Assembly (NCBI GenBank): GCA_030544225.1
Contig: CM060489.1
Span: 3,305,368 to 3,369,367 of the forward strand
DNA: 64,000 nt
Reading direction: 5' to 3'
DNA from: Skeletonema marinoi
Lineage: Eukaryota > Bacillariophyta > Thalassiosirophyceae > Thalassiosirales > Thalassiosiraceae
The translations under genes were made by a program, and so were the position numbers. The notes under the pieces are model-generated. The model made no database searches. It saw only the letters and a list, made by a program, of their open reading frames with translations, and was not told where the DNA came from. This document shows positions 30,921 to 40,974 of this stretch, one piece after another (within the stretch, counting starts at the first letter, position 1; every line of letters begins with the position of its first letter).

Positions 30921-33188
30921 ATGGTGTCATTTCTTCAGACGGCGAAGGCTGTCCATGCACTCGAGCCATCCACGCACTGGATACACGAAGCCACCCTCGC
31001 CGAGAGTCTGAGAATAAGCACAGACGCCTTGGAAGGTTGGACCAAGTGTGTGAGAGAAGGTGGATCCGGTGCCGTTTCCAACAATACATTCAAGGCCAAC
31101 CCTGAACCCTACAATGTCAAAATCGATCTTTTGGATCCATCCGCTGAGAACCCTTTCAATCTCCACTATCAAGTCAACAGGAGCAACAATACATCAAAGC
31201 AAAATGAAGGTGCTGTCTTGTTTCGTCCTGCCAAATACTACTTCATTGGTACGTCGGAGAGTTGTCGGTCTACTTCGTTGATGACTGAGATCGAGATAGC
31301 ACGATACGTTGTGGGGGAACACAAGGAGCTTTCAAAGAATGTCTACAAGTCCATTGGTGCGAGGCGTAGAAGGCTATGGAGGCAATGGATGAGCGGGTAT
31401 GAAGAAGGAAATGCATACTCTATTCAGGACTTACCGGTCATTGCTTCGTTCTTCGCTGATTACTTTGGAGTCCAACAAGACCATCTACCACCTTCTGTTC
31501 TAGCGAGTGTCAAGGAGCAAATACATGACATTCTTGTAGCATTGAATGTGCTAACAACATCGGACATACCTCGTGTAATCACACGCAGAAGCATGCGACT
31601 GAGCGGCGATAGCCAAGACACAAAGGTAGAAGGCATCGCAAGCAAAAGGGTTCGACGTCAGCACGTTGCCGATACTCAACGATCAAACTCTCCTGCAGAA
31701 ATATCGCAGAGGGATGATAGTCTTGATGATATCCTTGGTAATAATGACTCCGCCGATGAGGATGATATGACGCAGCAAGTCAGCTTCACGGCACTGAAGA
31801 ATTTGATATCTGGAGAGGATAGAATGACAGGTTTGAGACGTGCTGGTGTGCTGGAGGCGGCCTTCAAATGCGCTCACGCAGATGGTACAATAAATGAACT
31901 CAATGTGACACTCTTTGCCCTCAATTGCCCCGGCCCCGACCTCATGCATGCAGACGAGTTTAAACACATTGCTGCTCTCAAGAAGACGCGGCTTGTTCGC
32001 CTTATCAAAAACTTTGACAAGCTGAAGGATAAAATCAACAAGACGCAGCTCTTCCAAATCTCAAGAGATAAGCTCCTCCTGGAATGGCAACACGATGCTC
32101 ATCGCTACTCAAATGGAGAGAGTCTACCACAGAAAATTAGAGATAATCAAGGCCATCTGAAGCCAGAAATCGCCTTCATGTTCCGACATGTCTACTTCAC
32201 CAATCCTAGACTCGGCTTCAAGTGTCTAAACGATTTGTTTGTTTCCTTCTTCACCATGATTACTGGCAGAGCACCCACCGAAGACGAGTTCTCCAGTATC
32301 TCTACGATCCGATGCAACATTACAAGGCTCAACGGCATCGACAGCTACATCCAAGGTCAAGAATACGTTGAGAGAATGAACACATTATCACCGTGTGGCA
32401 ATCGAAGATTCTTTGGATCTTGCTCCGATGATTCAAAGCATGGCGGTGGCGGTTCGGCTTACAACACACATGTTCTTATCACCGCTAAAGACAGAGCGGC
32501 TGACAATGCTGATCCAAAGTCAAAGAATCAGTGGATGCTCCAAATGCAGAACATTGTACAGTGCAACAATGCCGCTGTAACCAAGGATTCAAAAGGTAAC
32601 AGCGATCTGAATTTGGAAGTGATGAAGGCAAAAATACCTCTCCCAGCTAAGGCAAGGATTGACAACTTCATTGCTAATGGACTATTGGACAACGCTACAA
32701 CATCACTGGACGATTTTGAGGCTGGTTTGGCTAATAATTCACATGTACCATCATCTCCATTCGTCTTTCCCAAAAATATGACTCTTGAAAAGTATGCTCA
32801 ACTTGTCCAACTATACAGAGGAAATAAAAAGAAAGAATATCTCATCCGTGGACTATACGCTCCGTTATTGCTACCATGGGTGAAGCGATTTGCCGCAGAT
32901 GATCGGTTGATGGTGATGAAGTTCAAGGACGTCTTCAATGCAAGTATTGTCGATGAAGTATTGCGATTTGCAGGTGTTGAGGATACATCAGTCGATGAGC
33001 ATTATGATGACTTTATTAGAAATAAGAGAGGAAAGATAAAGGGAAGGGCAAAACAGAATTTGACGGTTGATTATCATGCAAATGAGGGAGTTGAAATGCC
33101 CCTTGATCCAACGATACGACTTTATTTGAAGTTTTTGTACCAACCCTTCAATAGGTTTCTTGTGCAGTTGCTTGGTAAGGGGTGGTAA
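30921..33188 (+). CDS. Chimeric protein: transposase-like N-terminal part, sulfotransferase-like C-terminal part
   Basis: One uninterrupted 755-aa frame. Residues 1-220 are not recognised (FRPAKYYFIGTSESCRSTSL near 110). Residues 220-270 are basic and Ser-rich, with RRSMRLSG and KRVRRQ, possibly nuclear. From about 470-560 there are features seen in RNase-H-like transposases: FGSCSDDSKHGGGGSAYNTH, then NAAVTKDSKGNSDLN. From about 620 the text changes: EYLIRGLYAPLLLPWVKRF, LMVMKFKDVF, VLRFAGVED and FLYQPFNRFLVQLLG match the order of C-terminal motifs in heparan-type sulfotransferases. The PAPS-binding half of that enzyme was not found. I infer a fusion of a transposon-like coding region to the 3' end of a sulfotransferase gene. 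Motif recall is the only basis, so both family calls are tentative. Confidence 0.5.
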   Translation: MVSFLQTAKAVHALEPSTHWIHEATLAESLRISTDALEGWTKCVREGGSGAVSNNTFKANPEPYNVKIDLLDPSAENPFNLHYQVNRSNNTSKQNEGAVLFRPAKYYFIGTSESCRSTSLMTEIEIARYVVGEHKELSKNVYKSIGARRRRLWRQWMSGYEEGNAYSIQDLPVIASFFADYFGVQQDHLPPSVLASVKEQIHDILVALNVLTTSDIPRVITRRSMRLSGDSQDTKVEGIASKRVRRQHVADTQRSNSPAEISQRDDSLDDILGNNDSADEDDMTQQVSFTALKNLISGEDRMTGLRRAGVLEAAFKCAHADGTINELNVTLFALNCPGPDLMHADEFKHIAALKKTRLVRLIKNFDKLKDKINKTQLFQISRDKLLLEWQHDAHRYSNGESLPQKIRDNQGHLKPEIAFMFRHVYFTNPRLGFKCLNDLFVSFFTMITGRAPTEDEFSSISTIRCNITRLNGIDSYIQGQEYVERMNTLSPCGNRRFFGSCSDDSKHGGGGSAYNTHVLITAKDRAADNADPKSKNQWMLQMQNIVQCNNAAVTKDSKGNSDLNLEVMKAKIPLPAKARIDNFIANGLLDNATTSLDDFEAGLANNSHVPSSPFVFPKNMTLEKYAQLVQLYRGNKKKEYLIRGLYAPLLLPWVKRFAADDRLMVMKFKDVFNASIVDEVLRFAGVEDTSVDEHYDDFIRNKRGKIKGRAKQNLTVDYHANEGVEMPLDPTIRLYLKFLYQPFNRFLVQLLGKGW

Positions 33189-34086
33189 TGGAAAGGGTGG
33201 GGCAAGTAAAAAAGAATGTGATGCTTACATGCCACTTGCATAGGGAACGCACAAATGCTTTCAAGAGAGCCTAGTGGGTATTACGGAGGAAGAGCTTGTG
33301 GCGTCAACGATTCGAGCAATGCAATGCGGCAGACGCCTTTGTTGTAGACAATAATCGGGTAATTGCTGTCTATTAGTCTATCTTTTACTTCTCACATCGT
33401 TTCTTGTATTCATTTGTACTTTGCATCTTTGCCGAATCACTCTCGATGCAGCTGTAAAGTGCCTAATGCATTCAAAAACCAAGCCATTCCCAATTTCCAT
33501 GAATCTTCTCTACCTCTACTGCCTTCTGTGACTTCATCTTCTTTCGCAACTTTATGGAGAGCCCGTCGGAGAGATTCCCAACACATCAAAAAGATGCCTG
33601 ACATCTTCATCTCTTCATATCATCCTGCTAAAAAGAGATGATGATGGAGAGAAAGCTGGGCTTGGTGCAGGGGTAGACAGCCCAATTAGATAAGCAAACT
33701 TCCTCGATCCAAGCAAGAAGTGCCAGTACATGGCCACGTAGGAATAGGTATTAAAATTTTCGCCCAGCTCCACAGTCCCCAAAACCACGAAATTTTTACG
33801 TTTGCGTGTCGTCTCCATTTGGTTGTTCTGTTTCAATTATTATCTACTAGCTAATCCAGTCAACGGCTAGTCCTACCATTCAGAGAGAGACCGCAATACA
33901 TTCAATGAGCAATGCTGCATTGCTCGCAAAAGGTGTGCTGTCTCCCTCGTCTGTCCGTCACAGCAACGCTGCCGCTGACTTTAGCTTGGCTTGTCCATGG
34001 CTGACGTGACTGCTGTTGTTGCGACGACATCAACGCCAGTCGGCCTCCATTGAATTTTACCTCATAGGTGACTCCGAGTAAATAAT
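33189..34086. other. Intergenic region upstream of the mitochondrial carrier
   Basis: About 900 bp with no supported gene. The open frames at 33363-33641 (+) and 33615-33836 (-) lack domains and coding character. The carrier promoter and the 3' end of the preceding ORF must lie here, but no motif can be named. Confidence 0.3.
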
Positions 34087-35505
34087 ATGCCGTCACCTGT
34101 AGAGTCATCAGCCTCTGCTGCAGCGCTACAGAGTTCGACCACTCATCCTCCGCCGCCATCACAAAATCAACCAAATGAACACGACAAAAAATCAATAGAT
34201 CCAATGTCATCCTTCCTTGCTGGCATTGCAGGTGGGGCATCTTCGACAATCCTTTTGTATCCGCTTGATTTAATCAAAGTTCGTATGCAAGTAGATGAGA
34301 ATAATCGGCGTAATGTTAGCAGCAGTGATACCAAGTTATTGCAAGAACGACCATTGGCAAAAATCCAGCAGCAGCCATCAACAACAAACAATACTGCAAA
34401 TCCAAGAACAATCTGCACAACTGTCAGAGGAGTCATCAAACATGAGGGCTATAAAGGGCTCTATAGAGGATTAACACCCGCACTCATTGGATCGGCAGCG
34501 AGTTGGGGAGGATTCTTTATTCTATATGAAGAATTGAAATTGCAACTGTTGCAGCGGAAACGACAGAGTGCTGCGTTGTTATCACAACAGCAGTCGTTTA
34601 CATCGTTAGCATCTAATAACTCACAGGCAACAGCATCATCATATGGTGGACAATATGTGATATCCAAAGATATGCACGTAGATGAAGAAATTGACATCAA
34701 CACAAACATCACACAACAATCCAAAGAGGAGAAGGTAACATTAGGACCATTGGAACACTTTTCAGCATCTTGTCTCGCGGGAGCATGCATGGTGGTATGT
34801 ACCAACCCAATTTGGCTTATTAAGACACGGTTGCAATTGCAGAATTCGAAGTTGCATCAGCAATTGAGTACGCCATCCGCAGCGTCTACAGTAGTATCAT
34901 CCACGACCACAACATCAGCAGCTCAACAAGTGCCAAAGCAACAAGTCAAACCACCCTATCGAGGACTAATTCACGCAGCCTACACTATAGTCAAGGAAGA
35001 GGGCATCTTAGCATTATATAAGGGGAGTATACCAGCAATGATGCTTGTATCTCACGGTGGAATACAATTTGTTGCGTATGAGTTTCTCAAGGGTCATTTT
35101 GCAAATTTTACAAACAACAACAACAACAATCAATGGAAAAAAGGAGAAAGGCGAGGTGCAGGAACACCCATTGGTGAACGACTACGTGATTCCTGCGGAT
35201 ATCTCGTCATGGGAGCAGCATCCAAATTCATTGCTAGTACCATCACCTATCCAATACAAGTTATCAAGGCACGACTACAACAACGATCGCAGGTGGTGGA
35301 ATTTTCCGAGGCTACTGGTGAAATTATTGTGACGAAACGTGAATATGCAGGGGTGGTGGATTGTGTTGGTAGGATATGGAGGAATGAGGGGATTGTTGGT
35401 TTTTTTAAGGGCTGTGTTACCAATGCGATTCGTGTAGCCCCTTCGGCTGCCATCACTTTCGTTACGTATGAGTTTGTTTTGGATGTGTTGACGGAGGAGC
35501 GTTGA
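34087..35505 (+). CDS. Mitochondrial carrier family (SLC25) protein, SLC25A32/FLX1-like
   Basis: A 472-aa carrier with the three Solcar repeats and signature PxD/ExxK motifs: YPLDLIKVRMQ (repeat 1), TNPIWLIKTRLQLQ (repeat 2) and YPIQVIKARLQQR (repeat 3). The TNPIW-x-x-KTR motif is typical of the folate/FAD/NAD/pyrimidine-nucleotide branch (SLC25A32, FLX1, NDT), so a cofactor or nucleotide substrate is likely. It is longer than the ~310-aa family norm because of low-complexity loops rich in Gln, Ser, Thr and Asn between the repeats (about 75-105, 160-215 and 260-285). No presequence is needed for this family. It is a single exon, convergent with the NmrA-like gene. Confidence 0.9.
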   Translation: MPSPVESSASAAALQSSTTHPPPPSQNQPNEHDKKSIDPMSSFLAGIAGGASSTILLYPLDLIKVRMQVDENNRRNVSSSDTKLLQERPLAKIQQQPSTTNNTANPRTICTTVRGVIKHEGYKGLYRGLTPALIGSAASWGGFFILYEELKLQLLQRKRQSAALLSQQQSFTSLASNNSQATASSYGGQYVISKDMHVDEEIDINTNITQQSKEEKVTLGPLEHFSASCLAGACMVVCTNPIWLIKTRLQLQNSKLHQQLSTPSAASTVVSSTTTTSAAQQVPKQQVKPPYRGLIHAAYTIVKEEGILALYKGSIPAMMLVSHGGIQFVAYEFLKGHFANFTNNNNNNQWKKGERRGAGTPIGERLRDSCGYLVMGAASKFIASTITYPIQVIKARLQQRSQVVEFSEATGEIIVTKREYAGVVDCVGRIWRNEGIVGFFKGCVTNAIRVAPSAAITFVTYEFVLDVLTEER

Positions 35506-35632
35506 ATTATGCACAGGTAGTTGAGTAAACGTTTGTCTACTACTGTTACGGTTCTACTTTCTAATCTGATTCATCAGACAACTACATTGAAGGTTTCCTG
35601 AACGTACTGCCCTGTACGCAATTGGCGATGCC

Positions 35633-36814
35633 CTACTGGGCCATTTGAGTGGTGCCTACTACTTGCTCAGTACTACTATCCACCTCTTTCTCCACTGCTC
35701 TTTCGGCTGTCACTTCAATTCCCTCTGCATCATCAGCTACTTCAATTTCTTCCTTAGTTTCCTCTTCTCTCGTCACCTTGAGCTCATCCAATTTCATGGG
35801 ATGGAATGCACCTAGAACTTTGCGCTCAACAGGAGACATACGATAGGTGTCTTTGAGATACTCTCGGAAAGACTGAGGGCTTCTGTTCATAACCCTCTTG
35901 AAATCACCATGAGGAAAGTCCTCCTCCATTCCACTTGCTTTGATATTCTCAAGGGCAGCCGTGTTCTTGTCGAAGAAGTCTAGCGGCTTTTCAACGTATG
36001 TAATAGCCGTGTGGAGACTCTCAGAAAGAAGTGCTGCAACCTCTTTATCCATGAGAGGGAATGGACCGAGCACATTGTGTGCTTCCCTCGTGTGGATTTC
36101 ATCAAAGAAGGCCTTGATGGCAATGTCAGCAACATCGTTGGGTGAGACGTAATTGACATGCTTGCCTTGGCTAGCACCATAGAATTCATGATCTTTCATC
36201 AATCCTTGCCGTTGAAAGCCGTAGCGGAATACGTTGCTCATTAAATGTGTGGCGAAAATGATTGTAGCGTCAAACTCTTTACGCAAAATCAAATCACCAT
36301 CACAGAGGGCATGCTTCTTCACGAAAGGGACAGTAGGAATTCCATATCCCGGTTCAGCGGTGTACTCTTGGGATCCGAAACATTGGCGAGGATTCTCAAT
36401 CCTGGATTGGATACTATGGTAGAAAGATAGCTTCACGATCTTCTTTACTTTTGCCCTGTGGCAGGCATCGAGGAACTTGGGGAAATGTACATCCCAGTTG
36501 GCAGGTTTCATAGGGGTGGTAACAAAGACCGTCTTGACGTCTTCCAACGCGATATCATATGTGGACTCGTCAACCCAGTCGAATGTTACCTTCTCAATGA
36601 TGTATTCGTTCTCTTCCCACCGCTTAACTTGGAAATCATCCGTATTGCGAACTCCTACACGGATCAGAGGGTAATCAACGTATGCTAGTTGATCGACAAC
36701 GCGATAACCTACCACATCATGGCCGTCGACGACAAGGACTCGACCTGTCTGATCGACAGATGTTTTCCCATCAAAGCCGAAGCATTTCTTTAGGTCTGAA
36801 AGATGCAAATTCAT
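35633..36814 (-). CDS. NmrA-like NAD(P)-binding Rossmann-fold protein
   Basis: A 393-aa protein of the atypical short-chain dehydrogenase/NmrA type. The N-terminal strand and nucleotide loop read GRVLVVDGHDVVGYRVVDQL (residues about 25-44), a variant of the GxxGxxG motif. Next comes the second strand ending in an arginine (LIRVGVRN), then VKTVFVTTPMKP and KIVKLSFYHS, which match NmrA/HSCARG order. The C-terminal helical part contains NYVSPNDVADIAIKAF, the usual 'D-V-A' motif of this group. The last ~50 residues are Glu/Val-rich and probably disordered. The catalytic Tyr-x3-Lys of classical SDRs is absent, so it could be a redox sensor or a reductase. There is no targeting signal. Confidence 0.8.
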   Translation of the reverse strand: MNLHLSDLKKCFGFDGKTSVDQTGRVLVVDGHDVVGYRVVDQLAYVDYPLIRVGVRNTDDFQVKRWEENEYIIEKVTFDWVDESTYDIALEDVKTVFVTTPMKPANWDVHFPKFLDACHRAKVKKIVKLSFYHSIQSRIENPRQCFGSQEYTAEPGYGIPTVPFVKKHALCDGDLILRKEFDATIIFATHLMSNVFRYGFQRQGLMKDHEFYGASQGKHVNYVSPNDVADIAIKAFFDEIHTREAHNVLGPFPLMDKEVAALLSESLHTAITYVEKPLDFFDKNTAALENIKASGMEEDFPHGDFKRVMNRSPQSFREYLKDTYRMSPVERKVLGAFHPMKLDELKVTREEETKEEIEVADDAEGIEVTAERAVEKEVDSSTEQVVGTTQMAQ

Positions 36815-37148
36815 CGTTTGTTTTTAAGTTTCTGCAGTTGTTGCTGTTTTGCTGTTCTGCTGCTATTATGCTGTTGGGTTATGGAGGAGGGGGGCTGGCA
36901 GCAACTACATTGCGTTACGATCTGATGAGAAGCCGTGTCACAGATGAGAATGAGAAGCCCAGGCGGCCGCGCCGAGTGATGAAGGAAGAAAACATGACTC
37001 ACGCTGTCCGATGCGGTTTTCAACTTGAACTAAGCTTCCATTTTATGAAGTGTGTACTACAGAGACTCGTGTTGATGAAGTTGGACTAAATGTTAGTTTG
37101 ACATTCTATCTCACTGTCTTTTGGATGGCCAAGAGCATTATTTTACCA
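36815..37148. other. Intergenic region between NmrA-like gene and S49 gene remnant
   Basis: About 330 bp with no supported gene. It should contain the promoter of the NmrA-like gene (to its left) and the 3' flank of the broken S49 peptidase gene. Confidence 0.3.
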
Positions 37149-38162
37149 TCATAAACGCGTATCCATTTTCAACTGAACGTTGTTCACACTGATATCTGAC
37201 CATGAAGAGGCTATCATCGAAGCTACATTCTTCGCCCTGACGATCCACTGCTTCCATCCAAAGGAGTGATGTGGAGGACCCATCAACAAAGTAGATAAGC
37301 CCACAGGTCTGCGATGAATGACTAGCTTCAATACTCTGGTACCATGTTGGATACGCTCTGCAATGTATTCATCACTAGTGATCAGCCGATCAACCAATCC
37401 AAGTTTGAGAGCTTGGACTCCGAGAAAGACGTCACCATTTGCGACTCGATCCAATGATTGTTGTGAGTGAGATAACTTCGTTTGGCTGCCAAGCTGAAAA
37501 TAGTTGCTAGGTGGTTTTTCAGCATCACCCTCTGCAACGAACGCCTTTACCAACGAGTCTTCTCTTGCTTCACGCACATGCTCTCGAAAAGATTCATGAA
37601 TCCTATCGATCATAACTTGCATTGTTTCCATTCCATCTTTGGTCACATCACCAAACATACCGACTGGTTGCTTGTTCTTTCCACCGAGAAATACGTACGG
37701 TCTCACACCAAAGTTTTCTAGCGCTTTTTGTACATTCACAGATTGACCGATAACACCTATTGACCCTACCATTGCAAATGGAGCACACAAAAGTTGCCCA
37801 GGAGATGCCATACATGCCATCATGTATCCTCCACTAGCTGCCACCGAATCAACGCAGATGGTCAACTTGATTCCTGGAGTTGATCCCAAACGTTGCAGAT
37901 GTGATGCTGCCAGTCCATAGGACGAGACACTCCCACCAGGAGATTCAAGTAGTACAATTACTTCTAGCTGTGGTTGTGAGACGTCGGTTGCTTGATTTTC
38001 ACCAGCTGTTGTGCTATTTTCAGTGGTATTAGACGTCAACTCTAACTCCACTTTTGAACTTTGCTTACTTTGAAAGAATTCTTCATCTTCGGACTGGACT
38101 AAGTGGACTAAGAACGAAATCTGATCTCGAATCCTCTCCATACTACTCGCCATAGTATCTAA
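37149..38162 (-). pseudogene. 3' half of a split S49 (SohB-like) peptidase gene
   Basis: This half encodes the catalytic domain of a SohB/SppA-type serine-lysine peptidase, which degrades membrane-derived peptides. The continuous coding sequence begins at 38162 (LDTMASSMERIRDQISFLVH). A free ATG at 38153 leaves a 334-aa frame. Motifs are intact: VIVLLESPGGSVSSYGLAAS, then VDSVAASGGYMMAC with the nucleophile Ser107, then GGKNKQPVGMFGD with the likely general-base Lys161 (numbering from 38153). The N-terminal membrane part and the strand before this point lie 8.9 kb away at 47075-48562, on the other side of a Helitron. The fragment has no disabling change of its own. It could be expressed only if the Helitron end supplied a promoter or a splice site. 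Confidence 0.88.
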
Positions 38163-38190
38163 CTAGAACGGACCGGCTTGGCGCGGTCCG
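38163..38190 (-). repeat. Helitron 3' terminus: hairpin plus CTAG
   Basis: On the minus strand: CGGACCG, loop CGCCAAGC, CGGTCCG, TT, CTAG, end. The 7-bp all-but-one G/C stem sits 2 nt before the terminal CTAG, the canonical CTRR-type Helitron terminator. The final AG also reads as a potential 3' splice acceptor directly at the host junction. Confidence 0.92.
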
Positions 38191-38330
38191 CTAGCTCAAA
38201 TTGGATTTTCTGATCGTGAAAATGACGTCAGAGTGTCAACTTGCGTTCGCTTCTCATCATTTGCCTTCACGACTTTTGAAATAACTACTTACTTACCTTG
38301 GGTTGGTAAGCATAAATTTTATTAGATACA

Positions 38331-39668
38331 ATGAATCAATATTACAACGCATCATCACCAGTCTATCGTTCTTGTAGTGGCAATGCACTCGTGTCATCGA
38401 CTATAGCGAGCTTTGCTTTACCGCCAGATATCAATGCTCTTCTTCTTACCAACAAAGCATCAGTACAGTTGGGAACCGAACCTACTGATTTGTGTACTGG
38501 CGAACTTACAACAACCTCCAAATTCCTTCTTGACGAATCACTTCGCCGCTCGTTGCCCAATGTTCTAAAACAAATCAATCCATTGTTATCAAGCTTACCT
38601 AAAATAATGCATGACATCAAGCATTCCCATCACGATGGCTGCTTTACAGGAGAGGAGCATCAAATTCTTCTATCGGGCAGTGTGATGGTACAAACAGCCA
38701 CCGGGAAGATTTTTACATCTCAAGACGACCGTTGCGATGCTGATGTATTCGTTTGTCGTCATAATGCTGCCAAGCTTCGACCAGCATTGATCAAGCATGG
38801 CTTTGTATGCTCCAACTTGTTTGTACCGTATACTCCAAGGCAAGCTTTGCATATGTTTGAGTTAGAAGGTATTAATCATGTCGAACAATACATCCTTAAG
38901 GATGACACAAGTCCTACTATTACTGCAGACGAGCGTTTGCATAGAGAATTGCAAGGATTTCAAGAAGATGAAGACTTTACGATTCACCCAGATAGTGCCA
39001 TTCTTGATGACCTTGTACGTACCGGTGAAATGCCTCACAGCTTTCTCTTCGCTACTCATCCCGGCACACTTCCTGTAGTGGATGTTATTGTTTCAAACGA
39101 AGATAGCTCTCCGCAACAAATCATCGACACGTTTGATATTACTGCTTGCAAGGGCACTTACAACGGAGATGAATTCTACATTCCCGACTCTTCTCGTACG
39201 TTTATGAACACAAGCACTTCGAATTTATGGACTCATCTTAGCAATGCCTATTTCGCTAAATTGTTGATCGATCCACCAGACTCGTTCTGTGCTCCAAATG
39301 AACGTGGGGTGGGACCTGCTTGTAATTTGAATGATCCTCAAGACAGTGTGCATCGCCGACATGTGTTTCATTCGTTACACGAAGCGGAAATTGAGGTTAA
39401 TTTTCCACAAGGTGCAATCGATCAAGTCCGTCTCCGCACCTCTAACGAATATTTGGAATGTGTACATTCTAGCCTTGAACGTCATCTAGCTCGAGCTCTC
39501 AAATACATCAAGCGTGGTGTTTATGTTTATCCCATTGACAGCTTCGTTGTTAGTCAATGCTTGGGTGATCAATATGCAGTATTATGCCCCGTGCAGAACT
39601 ACCCCCGATACATTACTCGTGCTGCTGCAAAACGCCAAAGATGTCTTCTTGCTAATGTTGCTCTGTAG
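38331..39668 (+). CDS. Helitron passenger: nucleotidyltransferase-like protein
   Basis: A 445-aa intronless protein encoded against the direction of the Rep-helicase gene, starting 168 bp from the Helitron 3' terminus. The first ~75 residues are not recognised. Residues about 113-140 (LLSGSVMVQTATGKIF, then DDRCDADVFVC) show a GS...DxD pattern, and VVDVIV at about 250 could supply a third acidic residue; together this resembles the Pol-beta-type nucleotidyltransferase core. The next segment, IIDTFDITACKGTYNGDEFY, resembles a motif I recall from poorly characterised nucleotidyltransferase-like proteins of protists and large DNA viruses. The C-terminal half is unknown. Its function in the element (replication, end processing or RNA modification) is open. 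Confidence 0.6.
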   Translation: MNQYYNASSPVYRSCSGNALVSSTIASFALPPDINALLLTNKASVQLGTEPTDLCTGELTTTSKFLLDESLRRSLPNVLKQINPLLSSLPKIMHDIKHSHHDGCFTGEEHQILLSGSVMVQTATGKIFTSQDDRCDADVFVCRHNAAKLRPALIKHGFVCSNLFVPYTPRQALHMFELEGINHVEQYILKDDTSPTITADERLHRELQGFQEDEDFTIHPDSAILDDLVRTGEMPHSFLFATHPGTLPVVDVIVSNEDSSPQQIIDTFDITACKGTYNGDEFYIPDSSRTFMNTSTSNLWTHLSNAYFAKLLIDPPDSFCAPNERGVGPACNLNDPQDSVHRRHVFHSLHEAEIEVNFPQGAIDQVRLRTSNEYLECVHSSLERHLARALKYIKRGVYVYPIDSFVVSQCLGDQYAVLCPVQNYPRYITRAAAKRQRCLLANVAL

Positions 39669-39828
39669 TTAATACTACTTTAATATTGTTGGTGATTATC
39701 TTGTGTACTATTATATTCGTATCATAATATCAATAGAATATTAATATTGTTATCAGCAGCAAACAATTTCTACAGCAGGCAAATCAAACAACCATCATTA
39801 GCAGTGTGAATCAACAACACTTGATCGA

Positions 39829-40974
39829 CTACAATTTTCCCCAATCTGCGTCGGACATTGTCAATTGACGAGTTCCTTCTTCGGTGCTGCCAAAGAAACG
39901 GATCAATGCATCAGGAGCAGCTACAATTTCATGTCTACTGTATCCTGGATAGCAGCGTTTCATGAAACGGAGAACTGACTTGTTCTGGATGTAGTAGTTC
40001 CAAGGAAGATGTGGATTATTTTCAATGGATCCAGTACAGAACTCTGGCAGATATTTGAACTGGTCTTCACCTTCGCCATGATGTGTATTGGCGTAATGGG
40101 TAAGTCTTTCAACAATATCTTTCTGCAGGTCTTGAAGTGTTTCTTCATTCTTCTTATGGACGATGAACACTCTCCATGGAAAGAAGCTTGACTGAGTAGG
40201 ATCTTTCTTGACCGTTTCGGGATGATTAGGTTCACAAGCATAGAGAACATCGACAAAGCGGAATTCATTTGAAGCTTTTATCGGGTCTCTTATCAAGTAT
40301 TTACGAACTGGTTCCATATATGCAGGTTTGGTTCCTTGTTGAAGATCAATGCCGACGTAATGACTGTCAAGAGCGAGAACTTTAATGCAAGATTTGCCAG
40401 AATTTGCACCGGAAGGAACAAATGTATCGATGACATTCGATTCAAGTCGGCGCAACTTATACACTTGTGGGAGAGGAGGCTTAGAAGGCGAAGGAACATC
40501 AGGTTCTTCTTCGGTCTTCACTTTCTTGGCAACTGGTTCTTGTACAACTGGTTCTTCTTCGGTCTTCACTTTCTTAGCAACTGGTTCTTGTACAACATCG
40601 TCGCTAGCAGCAACATCTGTATGAAGTGAAAAGAGAATATGCATTATGATTGAGTTACAAGAGACACAATGCCTATATGAGAATAAACATAATGCATAAA
40701 TCTTACCAACCGTGCCTATGGTAGCATGGATTAAATCAACAATACCGGCGGCAGAGTCCACATCGATGGAAGTTATTGTTGCCGGGAGTGAATTTGGCTT
40801 GGTAGCTGCAGTTGGGGCATTGAGTACTGGAAGTTTAGTCGGAGTGATCTCAGCAATATTATTGATGGATTCCTTGACAGTTGCTGTTGTAGCAGATGGA
40901 CTATTTTCGTCACCAGATGAGTTCTCTTCTACTAATTTTAACTTTCTTGGATCATAAAGCATTGGAGGAGTCAT
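39829..40974 (-). CDS. Helitron passenger: unknown protein with duplicated Lys/Glu motif, two exons
   Basis: Exon 1 is 40974-40707 and exon 2 is 40616-39829, with a 90-nt GT-AG intron at 40617-40706 (phase 1) that has no stop and is a multiple of three, so the unspliced frame is also open. The spliced protein is about 351 aa. The N-terminal 115 residues are Ser/Thr/Ala-rich. A 16-residue motif, VVQEPVAKKVKTEEEP, occurs in two copies in a row (first copy with a D start); its KKVK cluster could be a nuclear signal. The C-terminal 230 residues look folded (VLALDSHYVGIDLQQG, FFPWRVFIVHKKNEE, NNPHLPWNYYIQNKS) but match no family I know. It lies inside the Helitron, in the same direction as the Rep-helicase gene. 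Confidence 0.7.
   Translation of the reverse strand: MTPPMLYDPRKLKLVEENSSGDENSPSATTATVKESINNIAEITPTKLPVLNAPTAATKPNSLPATITSIDVDSAAGIVDLIHATIGTVGKIYALCLFSYRHCVSCNSIIMHILFSLHTDVAASDDVVQEPVAKKVKTEEEPVVQEPVAKKVKTEEEPDVPSPSKPPLPQVYKLRRLESNVIDTFVPSGANSGKSCIKVLALDSHYVGIDLQQGTKPAYMEPVRKYLIRDPIKASNEFRFVDVLYACEPNHPETVKKDPTQSSFFPWRVFIVHKKNEETLQDLQKDIVERLTHYANTHHGEGEDQFKYLPEFCTGSIENNPHLPWNYYIQNKSVLRFMKRCYPGYSRHEIVAAPDALIRFFGSTEEGTRQLTMSDADWGKL
40503..40605. repeat. Coding tandem duplication (about 48 bp, two copies)
   Basis: Two adjacent near-identical copies of the segment that encodes VQEPVAKKVKTEEEP in the Helitron passenger gene. On the plus strand each copy contains GGTTCTTCTTCGGTCTTCAC. The near-identity indicates recent slippage. 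Confidence 0.8.
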
